DNA of 64,000 nt from Monosporascus cannonballus (Eukaryota; Ascomycota; Sordariomycetes; Xylariales), in the NCBI GenBank assembly GCA_004154925.1, contig QJNS01000065.1, forward strand, positions 9,614-73,613, read 5' to 3'. A program made the translations under genes and the position numbers. Positions 22,476-35,256 of this stretch are shown in pieces. The first letter of the stretch is position 1, and each line of letters begins with the position of its first letter. Under the pieces are notes generated by a model, which made no database searches, was not told where the DNA came from, and was given only the letters and a program-made list of their open reading frames with translations.

Positions 22476-22681
22476 TATAAGATAATAGATAGCTATGGGC
22501 TAGGGTAAGGTGATCTCCGACCAGTTGTTGAGAATATTCCAAGAAATAAGTATATTAGATTATTTTTATCTGGTATTTCTCATTAGTTGCTAAATAGTAA
22601 ATTTATATTAATAATTAAGTCCATTATTAATCGGTAATTAATCGGTTATTAACTTTATTTTATAAAAGTTATATTTTTATA
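22476..22681 (-). repeat. 3' LTR of A3
   Basis: 206 bp in reverse orientation. The block GGTAAGGTGATCTCCGACCAG is close to the consensus and less mutated than the rest. Confidence 0.85.
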
Positions 22682-25600
22682 ATTACTTCCCTTTTTTAAG
22701 CTGTTAATCCTTAATAACATTATTATTATTTTGATATAACGTATTTGTAACTCCGATTACGTAAACTTACTAATAAATTTCTGTTTTTAAATACATAAAT
22801 TATATTATATTATAAGTAGTTATCGCAATAATTAATACGTACTATATTAAGTCAATAATCATATACCGCTTTGTTTTTTATTTTAATACATTTTTCAACT
22901 CTGTTCGATTTATTTTCTTTTTCTTTTTTTCTTACGTTTCTAGTTATCTTTTTTCTGTATGCATATTTCCTTTAATCTTTTTTGTTTTTATTTTTATATA
23001 ATTTTTTCGTTTGTTTTACGCTCGATTTTCGTATTATTTTCGTTTATAATATTTATTTGTCGCATTTAATCTTTCGAAAAATAATACTTTAATATTAATC
23101 ATAATTAAGAGTTTCTTTAATATTATCCTTTTGCCATCGACGATAAAATAAATATTAATTACATTACGAGCGTAAATAAACTGTATGATATTTATATAAT
23201 ATCACGTTACTTTAATTATCGTACGATTTAGATTTAAATTTCGACCGTTTTTAATTATATTATAATTAAATATTGTTTGTATTGCTCTTTAATTTCCGTT
23301 TACATTTCGATAAGCATTGAAAGTGTTACCTAAATAAACTTTTAATTTAATATTAATAATTATAAAATAATTAATAAATCTAAGAAAGTTCGTAATATAT
23401 ATAACCCGTACAAACGTATTAATATATTTACGATCAGTTACCGACTTGATGCTTTTCGTAAAGTTAAATTCGCTTTTAATATAGTTATTATTCAAAGAAT
23501 ATTATTGCTTTTATATATTGAGAATAAAATTCCAAATATCCGATATAATTGCGAAAATCTAATTTTATCGTTATTTTATAACTTTGCAAATTTAAGTTCT
23601 TTTTATAAATATTACGATTTTCTTTTATTATTTTGCGATTAAATTTTAATTAGATATAATTCCAAGGTATTTCTATAAGTGAAATGATTTTTAAAAGTTG
23701 TTATACGGCTGTATTTCCTGATTACGAACATTTTCTGCCAGCTTTTTAACGCTTTGATAAAATTTTAATACTTATTCATAATAATAATTTAAAAACGCCT
23801 TTATTTAGTAAAATCATTATTAAGCCTAAATAGGTTAAACGTTTTGAAAACGGCGCCTTATTTTCAATTAATAACAAATTATATTCCGGTTATTTACTCC
23901 TTATTTTTTATCTGAAATAAAATGTTTTTAAATTGCTTTCGAGTTTTACGTCTTATAGATCTAATAAACGCATCTAGTTTTATTATTATATATTTTTAAT
24001 CGTTTTCCGATATTTATATATTGGCTTTTTAAATACGCTTATTAAAAGCCAGTTAACGCAAAATTTAATAACTAAATACACAAATTTATTTTCGAAAAGA
24101 GTATAACTTTTTTGTATCGTTTCTTAATTTTCGTTTATTTTCCGTTATATTTAAAGAAAGTATAATTTGACTTGTTGTATTTCAATTTAACTTAAAGTTC
24201 GATAATTAAATATAGTTTATATATAAATAATAGTTTAGACTTTTTTATATTATTATTTGTTTTTCGGTTATATTTTGATGTATTACATATATCTAGTAAT
24301 ATTAACTTAATAGATTTCTAAATAATATATAATAAAATATTAATTTAGCAAAAACCTAAAATAATTATATAATTAACTAATATTTTAATTTCGGTATTTT
24401 AATTTTATATACTATATTCTATAATTGAATAATTAATAAATAATTAATTCTTGATCGCCTTATTATTACCCTACGACTTTTAAGCCGTTTTACCATTTAT
24501 ATACGTATTCGAAATATATTTAAGATTTTTACCTACTATTTTTATCAGGTTAACTTTCTTATTTAATGAAGCATCTACGTTATCCCTAATTATCTTAATA
24601 ACGGATAATATTCTTTATTACTTATTTGTCTAATTGTTTTATTAAATTTAATAACGTTATTTAAATATCGTCTAATTTCTCCTTATATTATAATTTCAAT
24701 AGAGATATTAAAAATATATTCTATATTCGTTAGTATTTGATAAAAGAAATTATTTTATATATTTAAACCTAAAGTTTTTAATTGATAAATTTACTTATTA
24801 TCTTAATTAGAATTCCATAAATAAATAACGTTAATTATGCTACTTTCTTAAATTACTATTTTTTGGTCTTAATATTCGTGTACTCTTCGATAAATAGCTG
24901 CCAAATTTTAAAACGTTTTTTATTCTTTATATATATTTTTAAAACTTTTATTAAAGATATTGTATTGTCCTTGAATAATATTTATATAGAATTTCGAACG
25001 ATTAAGGGCCAATAAGTATAGTCCGAATATTATTATACTTAAGTTCCGGATTTCGTAAGAACCTTATTCAATTATCTTAATATTTATTAACGTATTTACA
25101 GAAATATTATTTTAGAATTTAATAAATATATTCTATTTACTTATCGGTTTACAAATAATAAACGGTAGACATTCGTTATTTTATATTTCGTTTTTATCAT
25201 ATTCCGCTTAAAATTAATTTATTAATAATTTATTTTTATTATTAAGAATTTTAACCGATATATCGAATGTATATTTTATCTTATCGGAAAATAATCAAGT
25301 TAATTCGGTTATGGTTAAAATTTTAACCGTAAAAATAAATAAACCTAATTTCGTAAAATGGTTGATGATTACTAAGATAACGTCATAATTTCGCTCGTTT
25401 AGATTTAGATATTTTGAAAATTTTATAATACAATTTAATAAAATTTCTTAGAAAAGTTATTGAGATAATAAGGACTATAATTATTCCTAAAATTTAAAAC
25501 GTAATTTCGCTATAATTTAATAATTCGAAGATTATTTAAGATATTTTCGGATATAGTTCTTTATCTTTTTCTAAATAATAATTTTAGTTATTAATTTTAA

Positions 25601-27196
25601 TATACGACTATAGCTTATATAGTTTACTTTTAAATTATTAGAATATTAATTCTTTAACCTTTTCGGTACACCGCTGTATAATCGAATTTAAATTTATCTT
25701 AATAATATAAAACGTTTTTTAATCTAAAAAGTATTTCTTTTGTATACCGACTTAACCTTCAATTATTTATATTAACTTTATAATATTTAAATCTTTAATT
25801 TATAACTTTCGAATCTAATCGAAAACACTTTAAAGAATTTCGATTATAATACCGTTTTATTCTTAAATAATTTCTTTGCCAAAACCTATAAAACGTACTA
25901 ATTATAGATAATAATCTCAATAGTAATTTTATTTTTTCTAATATTTTAGATATCAAGTATAATATAATTATACGTTACTGTTGTTATTATGTAACCGGTA
26001 ATTGTATTATTATCGCGATTTATACCTATATTACTATATATAAATAATACATTCAGTAAATGTATAATTTCTTATTTTTCTCTTTTTTTCGAAGGCTTTT
26101 TATAATTATATAATAAAGTTTTTTCGTTACCTTTACACGGATATTAATTAATTAAGCTTCTGGTACCTGGAAATCATTTAGAAGTTTAATAATAAATAGG
26201 TTTTTCGCCGTTTTTCCGAAATCTTTTACCTCTTTCTAATGCTGTAAATTACGTTATATATTTGCAATTATTTCCTATACGTCTTCTAATATATCGTTTG
26301 TAAACTTTAGTTTCTTAAATAATATAAAAATTATATTTTCGTATATAAGTCTTTTAATATATAATTTAAACGATTAAAAAATCTCTCACTCGGAGTAACG
26401 ATATTCGATCGGTATTAGATTTTAAATTGAAATTATGAAAAACAATAAACCTAGTAAATTATTTTTACCTTAATATTATGCGTTAATAAATTTTCAATAT
26501 CTTTTAACCCTATATAATCGATAAATATGAAAAGAATTTCTGCTTTTTTAAATCTTTAACGGTAATATTCCAAATCTTTTATTATCGCTAAAACTTTTAT
26601 TATTTTATAACTCCTGTTTTTATTAAGTTAACCTTTCGTAACCAATATCTAATTAAACGTTAGTATGTTTTATATTTTTATGTTAATATCTTTAATATAC
26701 TTTTTATTAAAATATAGATCTTAATCTTTATATTTTTAGAATTAGATTAATAATAGAAAATTATTATTAATTAAAAACCGTTATTTAATTTACGATAGAT
26801 TTTTTTAATGTTTTCGGACCAGTAAATCTTTATTTTCTTATTCTAATATTAAGTTTCTTATCATAATCTAATAATAGGTTTAATCATATGCAAAAAATAA
26901 ACAATAAATTTTTAATAAAAATTTACGAACTTAAAGAAAATCTGGATATTATAAATCGTTTTTGCTTTCGGTTATACTTTAATAATGTTAACTCATTGAA
27001 GATTTATCTTTAATTTATTAATATTAATTATGAAATTTAAAAAATAATTTTAAAAAAGAATTCGCAATTAAATACTTCAACAATAGTTAATAATATAACA
27101 ACCGTTCGTAAATTAATTAAAAAACTTGGTATATTTGTTTAATTATTCCAATAAATAATTATAATTTTTATATATATTATATATATATTCAATTAA

Positions 27197-28024
27197 CATA
27201 TTAGACAAGCTTGTAACTCGTTTTTCAATATCCTACAACTACAAATTCAAACATTTTAACCACAACGTATCTAATTGATTTAAATTAGCGGTATTCTTTG
27301 TCGCCTAATATATTTACAGCTTTTTAATTACTGTACGTATTAAATTAAAGTTTTTAAAACGTTATTTTGCTTTTCGGTTCTTTCAACTTGTACGTAACCG
27401 ACTATTTTTAACGTATTTATGTTAACATAATTTTATTTCGAAAGTATTAAAGCCGACCAATAAATAAACGATTACCGACCGAATTCCCAAACCATATACG
27501 CGAACGTTTTTTGTCTGGCTTTAATTCGTGAAAGGTATTCGTAAAATACGTCGAAAAACGTGTCGTAAGGCGTATTGTAAAGCGCGTTGCAAAGCTTATC
27601 GGGATATATTGCAAGGCGCGTCGAGGTGTATTATAAGGCGCGCTAGAGAACGTATTTTGGAATAATTCGATCTTACGTAATTAACTAATTACAATAAAGA
27701 TTTTCAATAAAGATATATTTATTATAAAGGATAAATCAATTCTTTTGATCGGCAAAAAAAGTAATAAGAATTAATTATTATTAATAATTATTAAAATAAT
27801 TATTACAAAAAGGTTTAAAATGAATAATAATATAATATTTATAATAAACTTTAAATTAATATATATATTTGTTTAAAAGCTGTAATTACGGCTAACGATA
27901 GAAAATATAATTGATTAAAATTAATGTTAGATGTTAAGGTTGAGTTATTAGGATTTATTGTTATAAAGCGCTAAAAAACAAGTCGCGAACTTGTTTAAGT
28001 TGCGAGATTCTGTGGTACGTTGAT
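27197..28024. mobile_element. 0.83-kb insertion in A3, 8-bp target duplication (hAT-like?)
   Basis: Aligning A3 with A1 at about 11700-11800 shows an extra 828 bases. The flanks are TCAATTAA (27189-27196) and CCAATTAA (28025-28032), an 8-bp duplication differing by one C/T transition, which is the length made by hAT transposases. Inner ends share AAG(C/T)T-G-AACTCG-like inverted sequence, but a clean terminal inverted repeat is not evident. Part of it (27530-27660) is a degenerate array of AAGGCGCG-like units. Relatives lie at 17318-17615 and 8699-8825. No transposase frame is seen, so it is non-autonomous. Confidence 0.55.
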
Positions 28025-30537
28025 CCAATTAATATTTTATATATATAAACGTAAAATATAATTACTGTTTTAATAAAATTAAATAACTTAATTATATATT
28101 CGAATTACTCGTAACGTATTCGGAAAACAATTTTTTATTAATTACACTTTTTAATTTAATACGTCAATAAATATCTTTAAATTTAATTTTCGAAAATACT
28201 TTAGCTAACTTTAAAAGGTTTATTATTTTTAACAGAAAAAATTAAAAATATCGAGTTTTTATTATTATTTAATTTAATTTCTTATAATCGACGTATAATC
28301 GGAAATTACTATCGTTTTTAAATACGAATAATATTAATACCTTTATATTCGCTTTTAAGTAACGTATCCGTTTTACGTTTAAGTTTTTTCCGAATATATT
28401 TTTCGAATATTTTCGGGTAAACACTCGAAACAAAGTAAATTAAGCTAACTAAATATATTTTTTCTAGAATTAAATTTATTATATATTTTGCTTCAATAGT
28501 TGAACAAGTCTTTCGTTATTCTTTCTAAATATATTCGCCGATAATATTTTAAATATGGAAAGAAAATCAAGTATTTATCGTTTTAGTTATTTCTCAAATT
28601 CTAAATTATTTAATTTCTTCATTAAACCTATTATATTAATATTATACATCTATTTCGCGAAAAACATTGAATTTATAATTTTCTACGCCTTAACAGTTTA
28701 TAACGATTTTTATAATTATTACTAAATAGTTATATTTAATAAAATATTTAATTTTTTATTTTTAATTTAAATACTAAAAACTCGAGCATTTTCTAATTAT
28801 AACATATTGCAAGCTAGATTTACTTAAGGTTTTATTCGTTTTGCTTATTATTTATTATGCGAATAAAATCTTTATAAACTCTAGAATATTTAATATACGT
28901 ACTAGTAAAACTGATAAGGTCTGGAATATTTACAGAAATTAAATAGAATTAAATTTTCTTAATACGATTTTACTTGTAATATTTGTTTATGTTCTAATAT
29001 TTAAATTTACTTTTATTATTATATTTTCGGTATTTTCTTGAATAAATATCTTTTTTTAAAACACACGTTTGTTCTAATGGTTTATAATTATTAGCCGCAC
29101 TAAATTAAACGTATATATCTTTCCTGATTTTTTTATATTATCGTTTAAGAATTAATTTAATTTATTATTATATATTATAATATTTTATTCGTCTTTCGAA
29201 AAATGGTTTCCATATAACTATAATAACAAGTTTTTTGTATTTTTTAAAGAATTTATAATATATGTTTTTATAACTTATTTTCCTGTACTTACAAGATTTA
29301 AATAAACCTTTATAGAAATTAAGAGTTTTAAATAGTATAAATCTATTTTAATCAAAAACAAATCGCGAATTATCTAATATTTATATAGAAAAATTCTTAG
29401 ATTTTTTAATTTACGCTATAATTTTAATTTACTTTTACAACCTCTTTTTTTAAAAACGTTAAAGTAAAATTATTTATCCTTATTAACGAATCTTACAAAA
29501 AAAGGCTAATTTTTTTGCTTTTTTATATTAGTTTTAAAAACGTTTTACCATTTTCATTATATTATTAATATGTTTTAACGTAACGTTTTTCTATGATAAA
29601 ATATTTTATAACCTTAATTTTAATTTAATAAAAGAATTAGAAGCAAAACCTTTATTATTCCGATTTGTTTTTCCGATTAAAAACGTTTACAGACTTTATT
29701 TTATAAATAAAAGGCTTTTATTTAATAAAAATATTAGGATAATAATTAATTAATTTGCTATCGTAATTCTATGAACTGCTCCCTATATTTCTTATTAAGA
29801 TAATTAAGATTTACGTTATATCTTCACTAAAAAGTTATAAAACGTTTATTTTTAATTTTTTAAAATCGAATAATTAAGTATAGCGTAATATAATCGTTAA
29901 AAGTTCGTAATAAAAGGGTTTATATAACCTATCACTTATTAAATATAAATAAAACCATTTTGTTTTAAATTTTTGGTATAAAGTTTAATAATAACTTTCG
30001 TATATTTCTTTTTTAATTAATATACGTGTGTAAAACTTCGATAAATAATAATTCTGTATTTGTTTGTTGCTTTTAAGCTTTTGCGATATTATCGCAATTA
30101 ATTTATAAAATCTTGCTTTTTTAATCTATATTATTGTTTATCATTCAGCTAATTACCGAAATAATTGAGAATATTATTCGTTTTGTTAATAGATAATCTT
30201 TAAAATTGAGTTATTATTAAAAATTTTAACTTTTTCTTGCTTTAAATTTCGGAACGTAATCGTTATATTACGTCCGTTTTTTAACTATTTAATTAACGAT
30301 TATGAAAATATATTATTATTATATATATAAAAGAATTTAAAATCTTAAAAATCGTAACTTTTTGCTTATTAAGGTTTTATTATAAGCTTTTTCGCCTATT
30401 TTTATATCTTAACCGATCGTTCGTTTATTAAGTGTCGATTAGTACTTTTTTCAATCGGTAACTTAAGTTTGTTTTGTAATTAGCAAATTTTATTTTTAAT
30501 AATTATTACGATATTTTGTTAATCAAACTGAAAAAAC

Positions 30538-30743
30538 AATAAAATAATAAGTAATTATACATTAAAGTAAAATACGTTTTAACGAATTGTAAAATATATT
30601 CTAGAAAGTAAATGTATTAGATTACTTCTATCTAGTATTTCTTAATAGCTGCTAGATAGTGGATTTCTATTAATAAGTGGATCAGTAGCTGATCGATGGC
30701 TGATCGGCTATCAGCTTCACCCTATAAGAGCTATATTCTTATA
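30538..30743 (-). repeat. 5' LTR of A3
   Basis: 206 bp in reverse orientation; contains ATTAGATTACTTCTATCTAG and GGCTGATCGGCTATCAG. It ends CTATATTCTTATA, the RIP form of the consensus CTGTATTCTTACA. Confidence 0.85.
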
Positions 30744-30748
30744 GAACC

Positions 30749-30797
30749 GCCTTGTTCTATTTTATATACCTACAAGGCGCTACTTAGAACTATAACA
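30749..30797 (+). repeat. Solo LTR of family C, right piece
   Basis: The sequence GCCTTGTTCTATTTTATATACC through CTATAACA continues the C LTR broken at 22475 and matches the intact copy at 34137-34261 in reverse complement. Confidence 0.75.
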
Positions 30798-32847
30798 TTC
30801 CTGTTTTCGTAAACCAAATTTTAATTTTCGATATTTAAAAAGGCTTAAGATTTGAACTTGTATTTTCTTAATAATTTAAGCTTATTAATAATAACTGAAA
30901 ATAATATAATTTGTATTTAAAGTTTTATAATCTATTATTACAATATATTAATATGTTTTAACTTTTGTATTTAAAATAAGAAACCTTTTAACTCTTTTTA
31001 TTATGATCTTTAAAACTCTTTTTAAGAACTCTTTTTAATTTCTTTAAACTTCGTTATTTTATAGCTTTTTTTATTAATAACCTTTTTTAAAGTTTTTTAA
31101 ATTTGCTAAATCGTGTTTTATTTTTCTATATAACGTATTAAGTTATTCATTTATTGCTTTTATAGGCGTATTTAGTCTTCGAATTATATTAATTATTTTC
31201 CATTTTGTTATAATTCTTTATGTTATTAAGCGATTAATATACTTATTTTTTATATTAGGCTTTATTATATCGTATTGGTATTATTCTTTTATATCTTTTG
31301 AGTAAAAGTCCGAATTTTTCCTTCGTACTTTTTTTTTTAATGTTCAGACTAAATATTAATTAAAAGTAAAGCTTCGTAACAGTTTTTTTAAACAATATCT
31401 TTACAGTACATTTAATTAATCTTTTTTGCGGATTAATAATTTTATTAATTGTAAAACTAAAAAAGCTGTTTTTATAAATATTCTTTTCTATTAAATTAAT
31501 TCTATAAGAATATTCATTTATTTGTATTATTTTAACAAATAATAATTTAGAAACATTAGTATTATTAGTTATTTATTTTTGTTTTTTTCAATTTAGTTAA
31601 AAACATTAAATGTTTTCTGGTATATATATAAAATACCTTAATAAAGAAACCTTGTTATGTATAATATACAAAATATTAACGTCGTTTATACTATATAACG
31701 AATATTTTGCTGTAGCGGTTTGGAATTCTAGAATAAATAATTTTCGCTTATTTTTAATATTTTTTGAATTGATTTCCTGGCCTTTCGCACTTCGTATTAA
31801 ATCTCTTATCGTGATAATATTTATGCGAATTATGTCTAGATAATATTAATATTTTATTGACTTTTATTAAATAGGCTTTTATTTGAGATAATTAATCGTG
31901 TATTAAAAATAAAAATTTAATTACTTTGTTGTTGAGGCTTCTTATAAGTCTTTCGATAATATTCCATTTTATTACAGTTATAACAGTTAATTCAAGTGTT
32001 ATTTTTACGGTAAATAATTTTGAATTCGATAAATTTTAAAGTTATACCAAATAATATCAATAATTCGTTTTACTGTTTTTTCTTAATTAATCTATTAACC
32101 TTTATATTTTAAATATAACGAATTTTTTTATATATCGTTTTTATTATTTTTTATTAATTTTCAAGCTCTTCGTAAAAGATCTATATAAGACTGGAATTTT
32201 TAAAAACAAAATAAGTTTATACTTAATGTTATTTTATAATTCTTTATAAAATATATTAATTAAATTAACGCTTTTATTGTTACTCTATTTTAATTTTAAA
32301 GTATTGAAAAATAATCACATATTTCGAAATAAAGTTTTTGGTCATAATTAGAAAATTTGTTATATTACTCTTCGGTTTTTATCCGAGTTTTCGAAATCTA
32401 CCTTTACTTTTTTTCGAAAATTATATAATCGGAAAAGAAAAAACCTTACTAAGTTTTTCTTAACCGATTTCGGCTATTTTTTAGCATAGTTCTTTATTAT
32501 TAGCCTAAACCAATTTAAAGTATTTTCTATAAAAATGGTTATTATAAAACTATTCTAGCTTATAAATTCTTTTAAATTTTAAAAACGAAAATATATTCGT
32601 ATTTAAATAAACAAACTTTTAATAATTCTTATTGTAAAACTAAAGTTTTTTAATTTTTATGCTTTGATGTAACAATATGAGTCAAAATAATTATTATTTA
32701 TTTCAGGAATTATTAAATATATTTTCGACCAGTTTTATTATAGCTTGAAGATATATAATAACTAAAAGTGAAATTTTATCTAATATATTAATAAAAAGGG
32801 TAATACTTACAATTTAAGAAAATTATGAAATACAAATTTATAATGCA

Positions 32848-33233
32848 TAATAATGAAAGCTTTAATTAAATATTAAACTGAAATTATATATTTTTATATT
32901 AACAAAACTTTAGCGAAAGATTTAAACAATGATATAATTCAATAATATTTCGTAATATCCAAAATATTTTAAATAAACAACGTTCATTATAAATGACTAT
33001 ACTTTAAATTATTTAATGAATAAATATATATATTTTATCCATAATTTTAAAAACTATAACAGCTGAAACTTTTAAATGTTTTAAAATTTTTAACCCTTTT
33101 TATATAAATCAAAATCTTAAGATATTAAAACTTTTAAAAACTTTATACTTATTACATAATTAATACTTATATCGAGTTTAACTCTTTTTATTCCAATCAT
33201 CTTTAAGCCTGCTACATTTGTTGAACTATAACA
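32848..33233 (-). repeat. Right LTR of B1
   Basis: About 386 bp, ending GAACTATAACA before the TTTAA duplication. It aligns with 18205-18599, for example at TTACATAATTAATACTTAT and CATCTTTAAGCCTGCTA. The start is approximate because of heavy mutation. Confidence 0.75.
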
Positions 33234-33347
33234 TTTAATATTTAATATATTCTCTTAAAATATGTTTATATAGATGTAAGAATTTTTTAAAGTTTTTAGA
33301 TTAAATTTGAGTTTAATACGATATAAGTTTAAACTTAGAAAATAGAC

Positions 33348-33545
33348 GACCGTAGTATCGTTATAGTTACAATAGTATAATTACTGGTAATATTATCGTA
33401 CGCCAGATTTTGTTACTATATCTAATATAAAAAAGCTCATCTAGTAATTATTTTACTTGTACAAGTTATCGCTATTATATTATAATAATAAAAACGTTAA
33501 AAATAAGTAAGTTCAGAATATTTTTAGTATTAAAACGTAATAATC
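33348..33545. repeat. Further unit of the 164-bp tandem repeat
   Basis: Blocks AAAAAAGCTCATCTAGTAATT and TGTACAAGTTATCGCTATTAT align with AAAAGTTCGTCTAGTTGTA and TGTACAAACTATTATTATTGCG at about 18075-18120. It lies just outside the right end of B1, so B1 sits within the array. Confidence 0.6.
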
Positions 33546-34136
33546 ATAATTCATACAGATAGAAATATAATTATACGGGGTTTTCTACTATAAGATTACT
33601 TTTAAAAATTTATTAAAAATGTTATATGAAAGAATTATATTACTATAGTGATAAAGACGTTTCGATTTAGAAATATATATAAAACGAAAATTTTTCGTTT
33701 ATCTTTTTAATAGATTTATTAACTTAATCTCGATTAAGAATTATATATACAATTAAAATACCTTTTTACATTTATATATCCTTACATAATTTTTATTTTA
33801 TAATAATCATTTATTATTATTATCTTTCCGAATTTTTAAATCTTTTTTAAAAAATTTATATAAAAACTGATAAAACGGTGTTATAGAATTATAATTTAGT
33901 ATTAGGCCCTATTTTAAATGTTTTATTATTTTTATAAGTTCTTTACATATTATATTAACGTATTATTAAAAATTATTTAGTTAGAATTACTTTATAAATA
34001 CCGTTATAACCTTTAAAATAAGGCTTTATTTTAGTTAAATAACCGTAACCGTTATGTTTTCGTTTTTTTTAACGTTTTACAATAATTGCCTTTAGTTAGT
34101 ATTCATTATATTTTATTATTATAATTTCTTTTTAGC
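33546..34136. other. AT-rich filler, no feature recognised
   Basis: Decayed AT-rich sequence without coherent frames or a match I can establish to families A, B or C. Confidence 0.4.
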
Positions 34137-34261
34137 TGTCACAGTTCCAAGTAGCACCTTGTAGGTATATAGGGCAGAACAAGGCGGCCAGTGCTCGACT
34201 TGACAACGTTCCACTTTTAAGTAGTGTAATAGCTAGACTCTTGTTCTTCTGTGCCGTAACA
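34137..34261 (-). repeat. Solo LTR of family C, uninterrupted
   Basis: 125 bp, TGTCACAGTTCC to GCCGTAACA on the plus strand, i.e. TGTTACGGC...GTGACA on the minus. Flanks TTAGC (34132-34136) and TTGGC (34262-34266) form a 5-bp duplication that differs by one G/A transition. Composition is nearly normal. This copy serves as the reference for the broken one at 22277-30797. Confidence 0.8.
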
Positions 34262-34839
34262 TTGGCTAAAACAACTTTTTTTATATATAATAAGTATATT
34301 TCTTTTTTAAAAAAACATGTTTAGTTTTTGGTTTTGCGATGTTTATTAAAAACGTAGTTCGTTTAATGCAAATAATTAAATTTTTTAAACTGTTTTATAT
34401 AAAAGTATTAAATTCCTTTCTATTAAAAAATTCTCCGATTTAAATATATTTGTCAGTTAGCTACTTTAATAAATTCTAGTTTTTCTTTATAAACAATATT
34501 TTTACGAAATATTTTAATAACATTTTTAAAAACTTTCGCAAATTGAAAAATAATGAAATTAATAAAGATAAATAACAAAGAAGATAGGTATAACTATAAT
34601 TAGAATTTTTAATTCGGATAAAACATTATTAAAATAGAATAATACAAATCTAGTTTTCGTAAATTTAGCTTTAATATTATCGAATATTATAGTAATTTTA
34701 AATACGGTGTTAAAGTCGGCGAAATCTTTTTATGATATAGATATAACATTATATTAAAATTTTTATATAAAGCATAGAAACGCATTTTAAAACATAAAAG
34801 CAGAATACGGAAAAAGCTTAAAACCGATAAGAAAAATAA
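34262..34839. other. AT-rich filler, no feature recognised
   Basis: No coherent frame or repeat match recognised between the two solo LTRs. Confidence 0.4.
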
Positions 34840-35256
34840 TGTTATGACCTAACGATCTTGGCTTTTGGAAACAGTCGGAACCTTGGGAAAGCCAAGCTCC
34901 GACTAAGCCAAGAAGTTACGTGACTGGCTCAAAAAGCTCAAGGGCTCTGGTTGGTCAAAAGGACTTGAGCCAGTTAAGCACTAAGAGGGCTCAAGGGGGC
35001 TCAGGAGAACTTGACTAAGAAAATGTCGTTAAGCCGTAAGGAGCAGCTTGAGCCAGAAGTAAGATATATACGTTCGTTATTCCCATAATGTAAATAAGCA
35101 TCAGCTTGCAATAAAACATCGTTACCCAAAACGCCCTTGGTATTACGAGACGTAATACGATTACTGTATTTATTGCTCAGATTTCTATAATACTTCTGCT
35201 AACATAAACCCGTACGACTTAGGTTTAATAGCTAGTTAAACCACCTAGCCGTCACA
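34840..35256 (+). repeat. Solo LTR of the B family (variant), well preserved
   Basis: 417 bp, TGTTATGACCTAAC to CTAGCCGTCACA, the same ends and length as the B2 LTRs in reverse complement (GGTCATAACA and TGTGACGGCTAG). The first and last about 170 bases align with B2, the middle is different (GAGCC/GGCTC-rich) and lacks the 36-bp repeats, so it is a subfamily. Flanks AATAA (34835-34839) and AATAG (35257-35261) are a 5-bp duplication with one G/A difference. Base composition is normal in the midst of AT-rich DNA. Confidence 0.85.

Larger units (their letters stand above)
22476..30743 (-). mobile_element. LTR retrotransposon A3, Ty3/gypsy chromovirus, minus orientation
   Basis: 8268 bp with 206-bp LTRs at 22476-22681 and 30538-30743, reverse-complemented relative to A1. 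After the right LTR the minus strand matches the start of the A gag (block with CGATCGGTTAAG-type sequence at 30410-30470). It inserted in the C solo LTR: flanks TGACC and GAACC correspond to TGGCC in the intact C copy, differing mainly by G-to-A change. It is longer than A1 and A2 because of an 0.83-kb insertion at 27197-28024. It is the most decayed A copy and has no open frames. Confidence 0.85.
18205..33233 (-). mobile_element. LTR retrotransposon B1, Ty3/gypsy, with nested insertions
   Basis: The outer element of the first nest, flanked by a perfect 5-bp duplication TTTAA (18200-18204 and 33234-33238). LTRs are 18205-18599 and about 32848-33233; they align throughout although both are heavily mutated. 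Interior segments match B2: for example the sequence before 22276 (AATTAATTTCGCGTATAATT) continues after 30802 as in B2 at 50171-50270. The orientation is minus by comparison with B2. It is split by a C-family solo LTR (22277-30797), which holds A3 and a 120-bp insert. Removing these leaves about 6.5 kb, close to the 7.0 kb of B2 without A2. No frame survives. Confidence 0.85.

Noticed and set aside
31610..31843. 77-codon plus-strand frame in B1
   Set aside because: It lies inside decayed element sequence, opposite to the element's coding strand, and its Ile/Leu/Phe-rich content is expected from AT-rich DNA.
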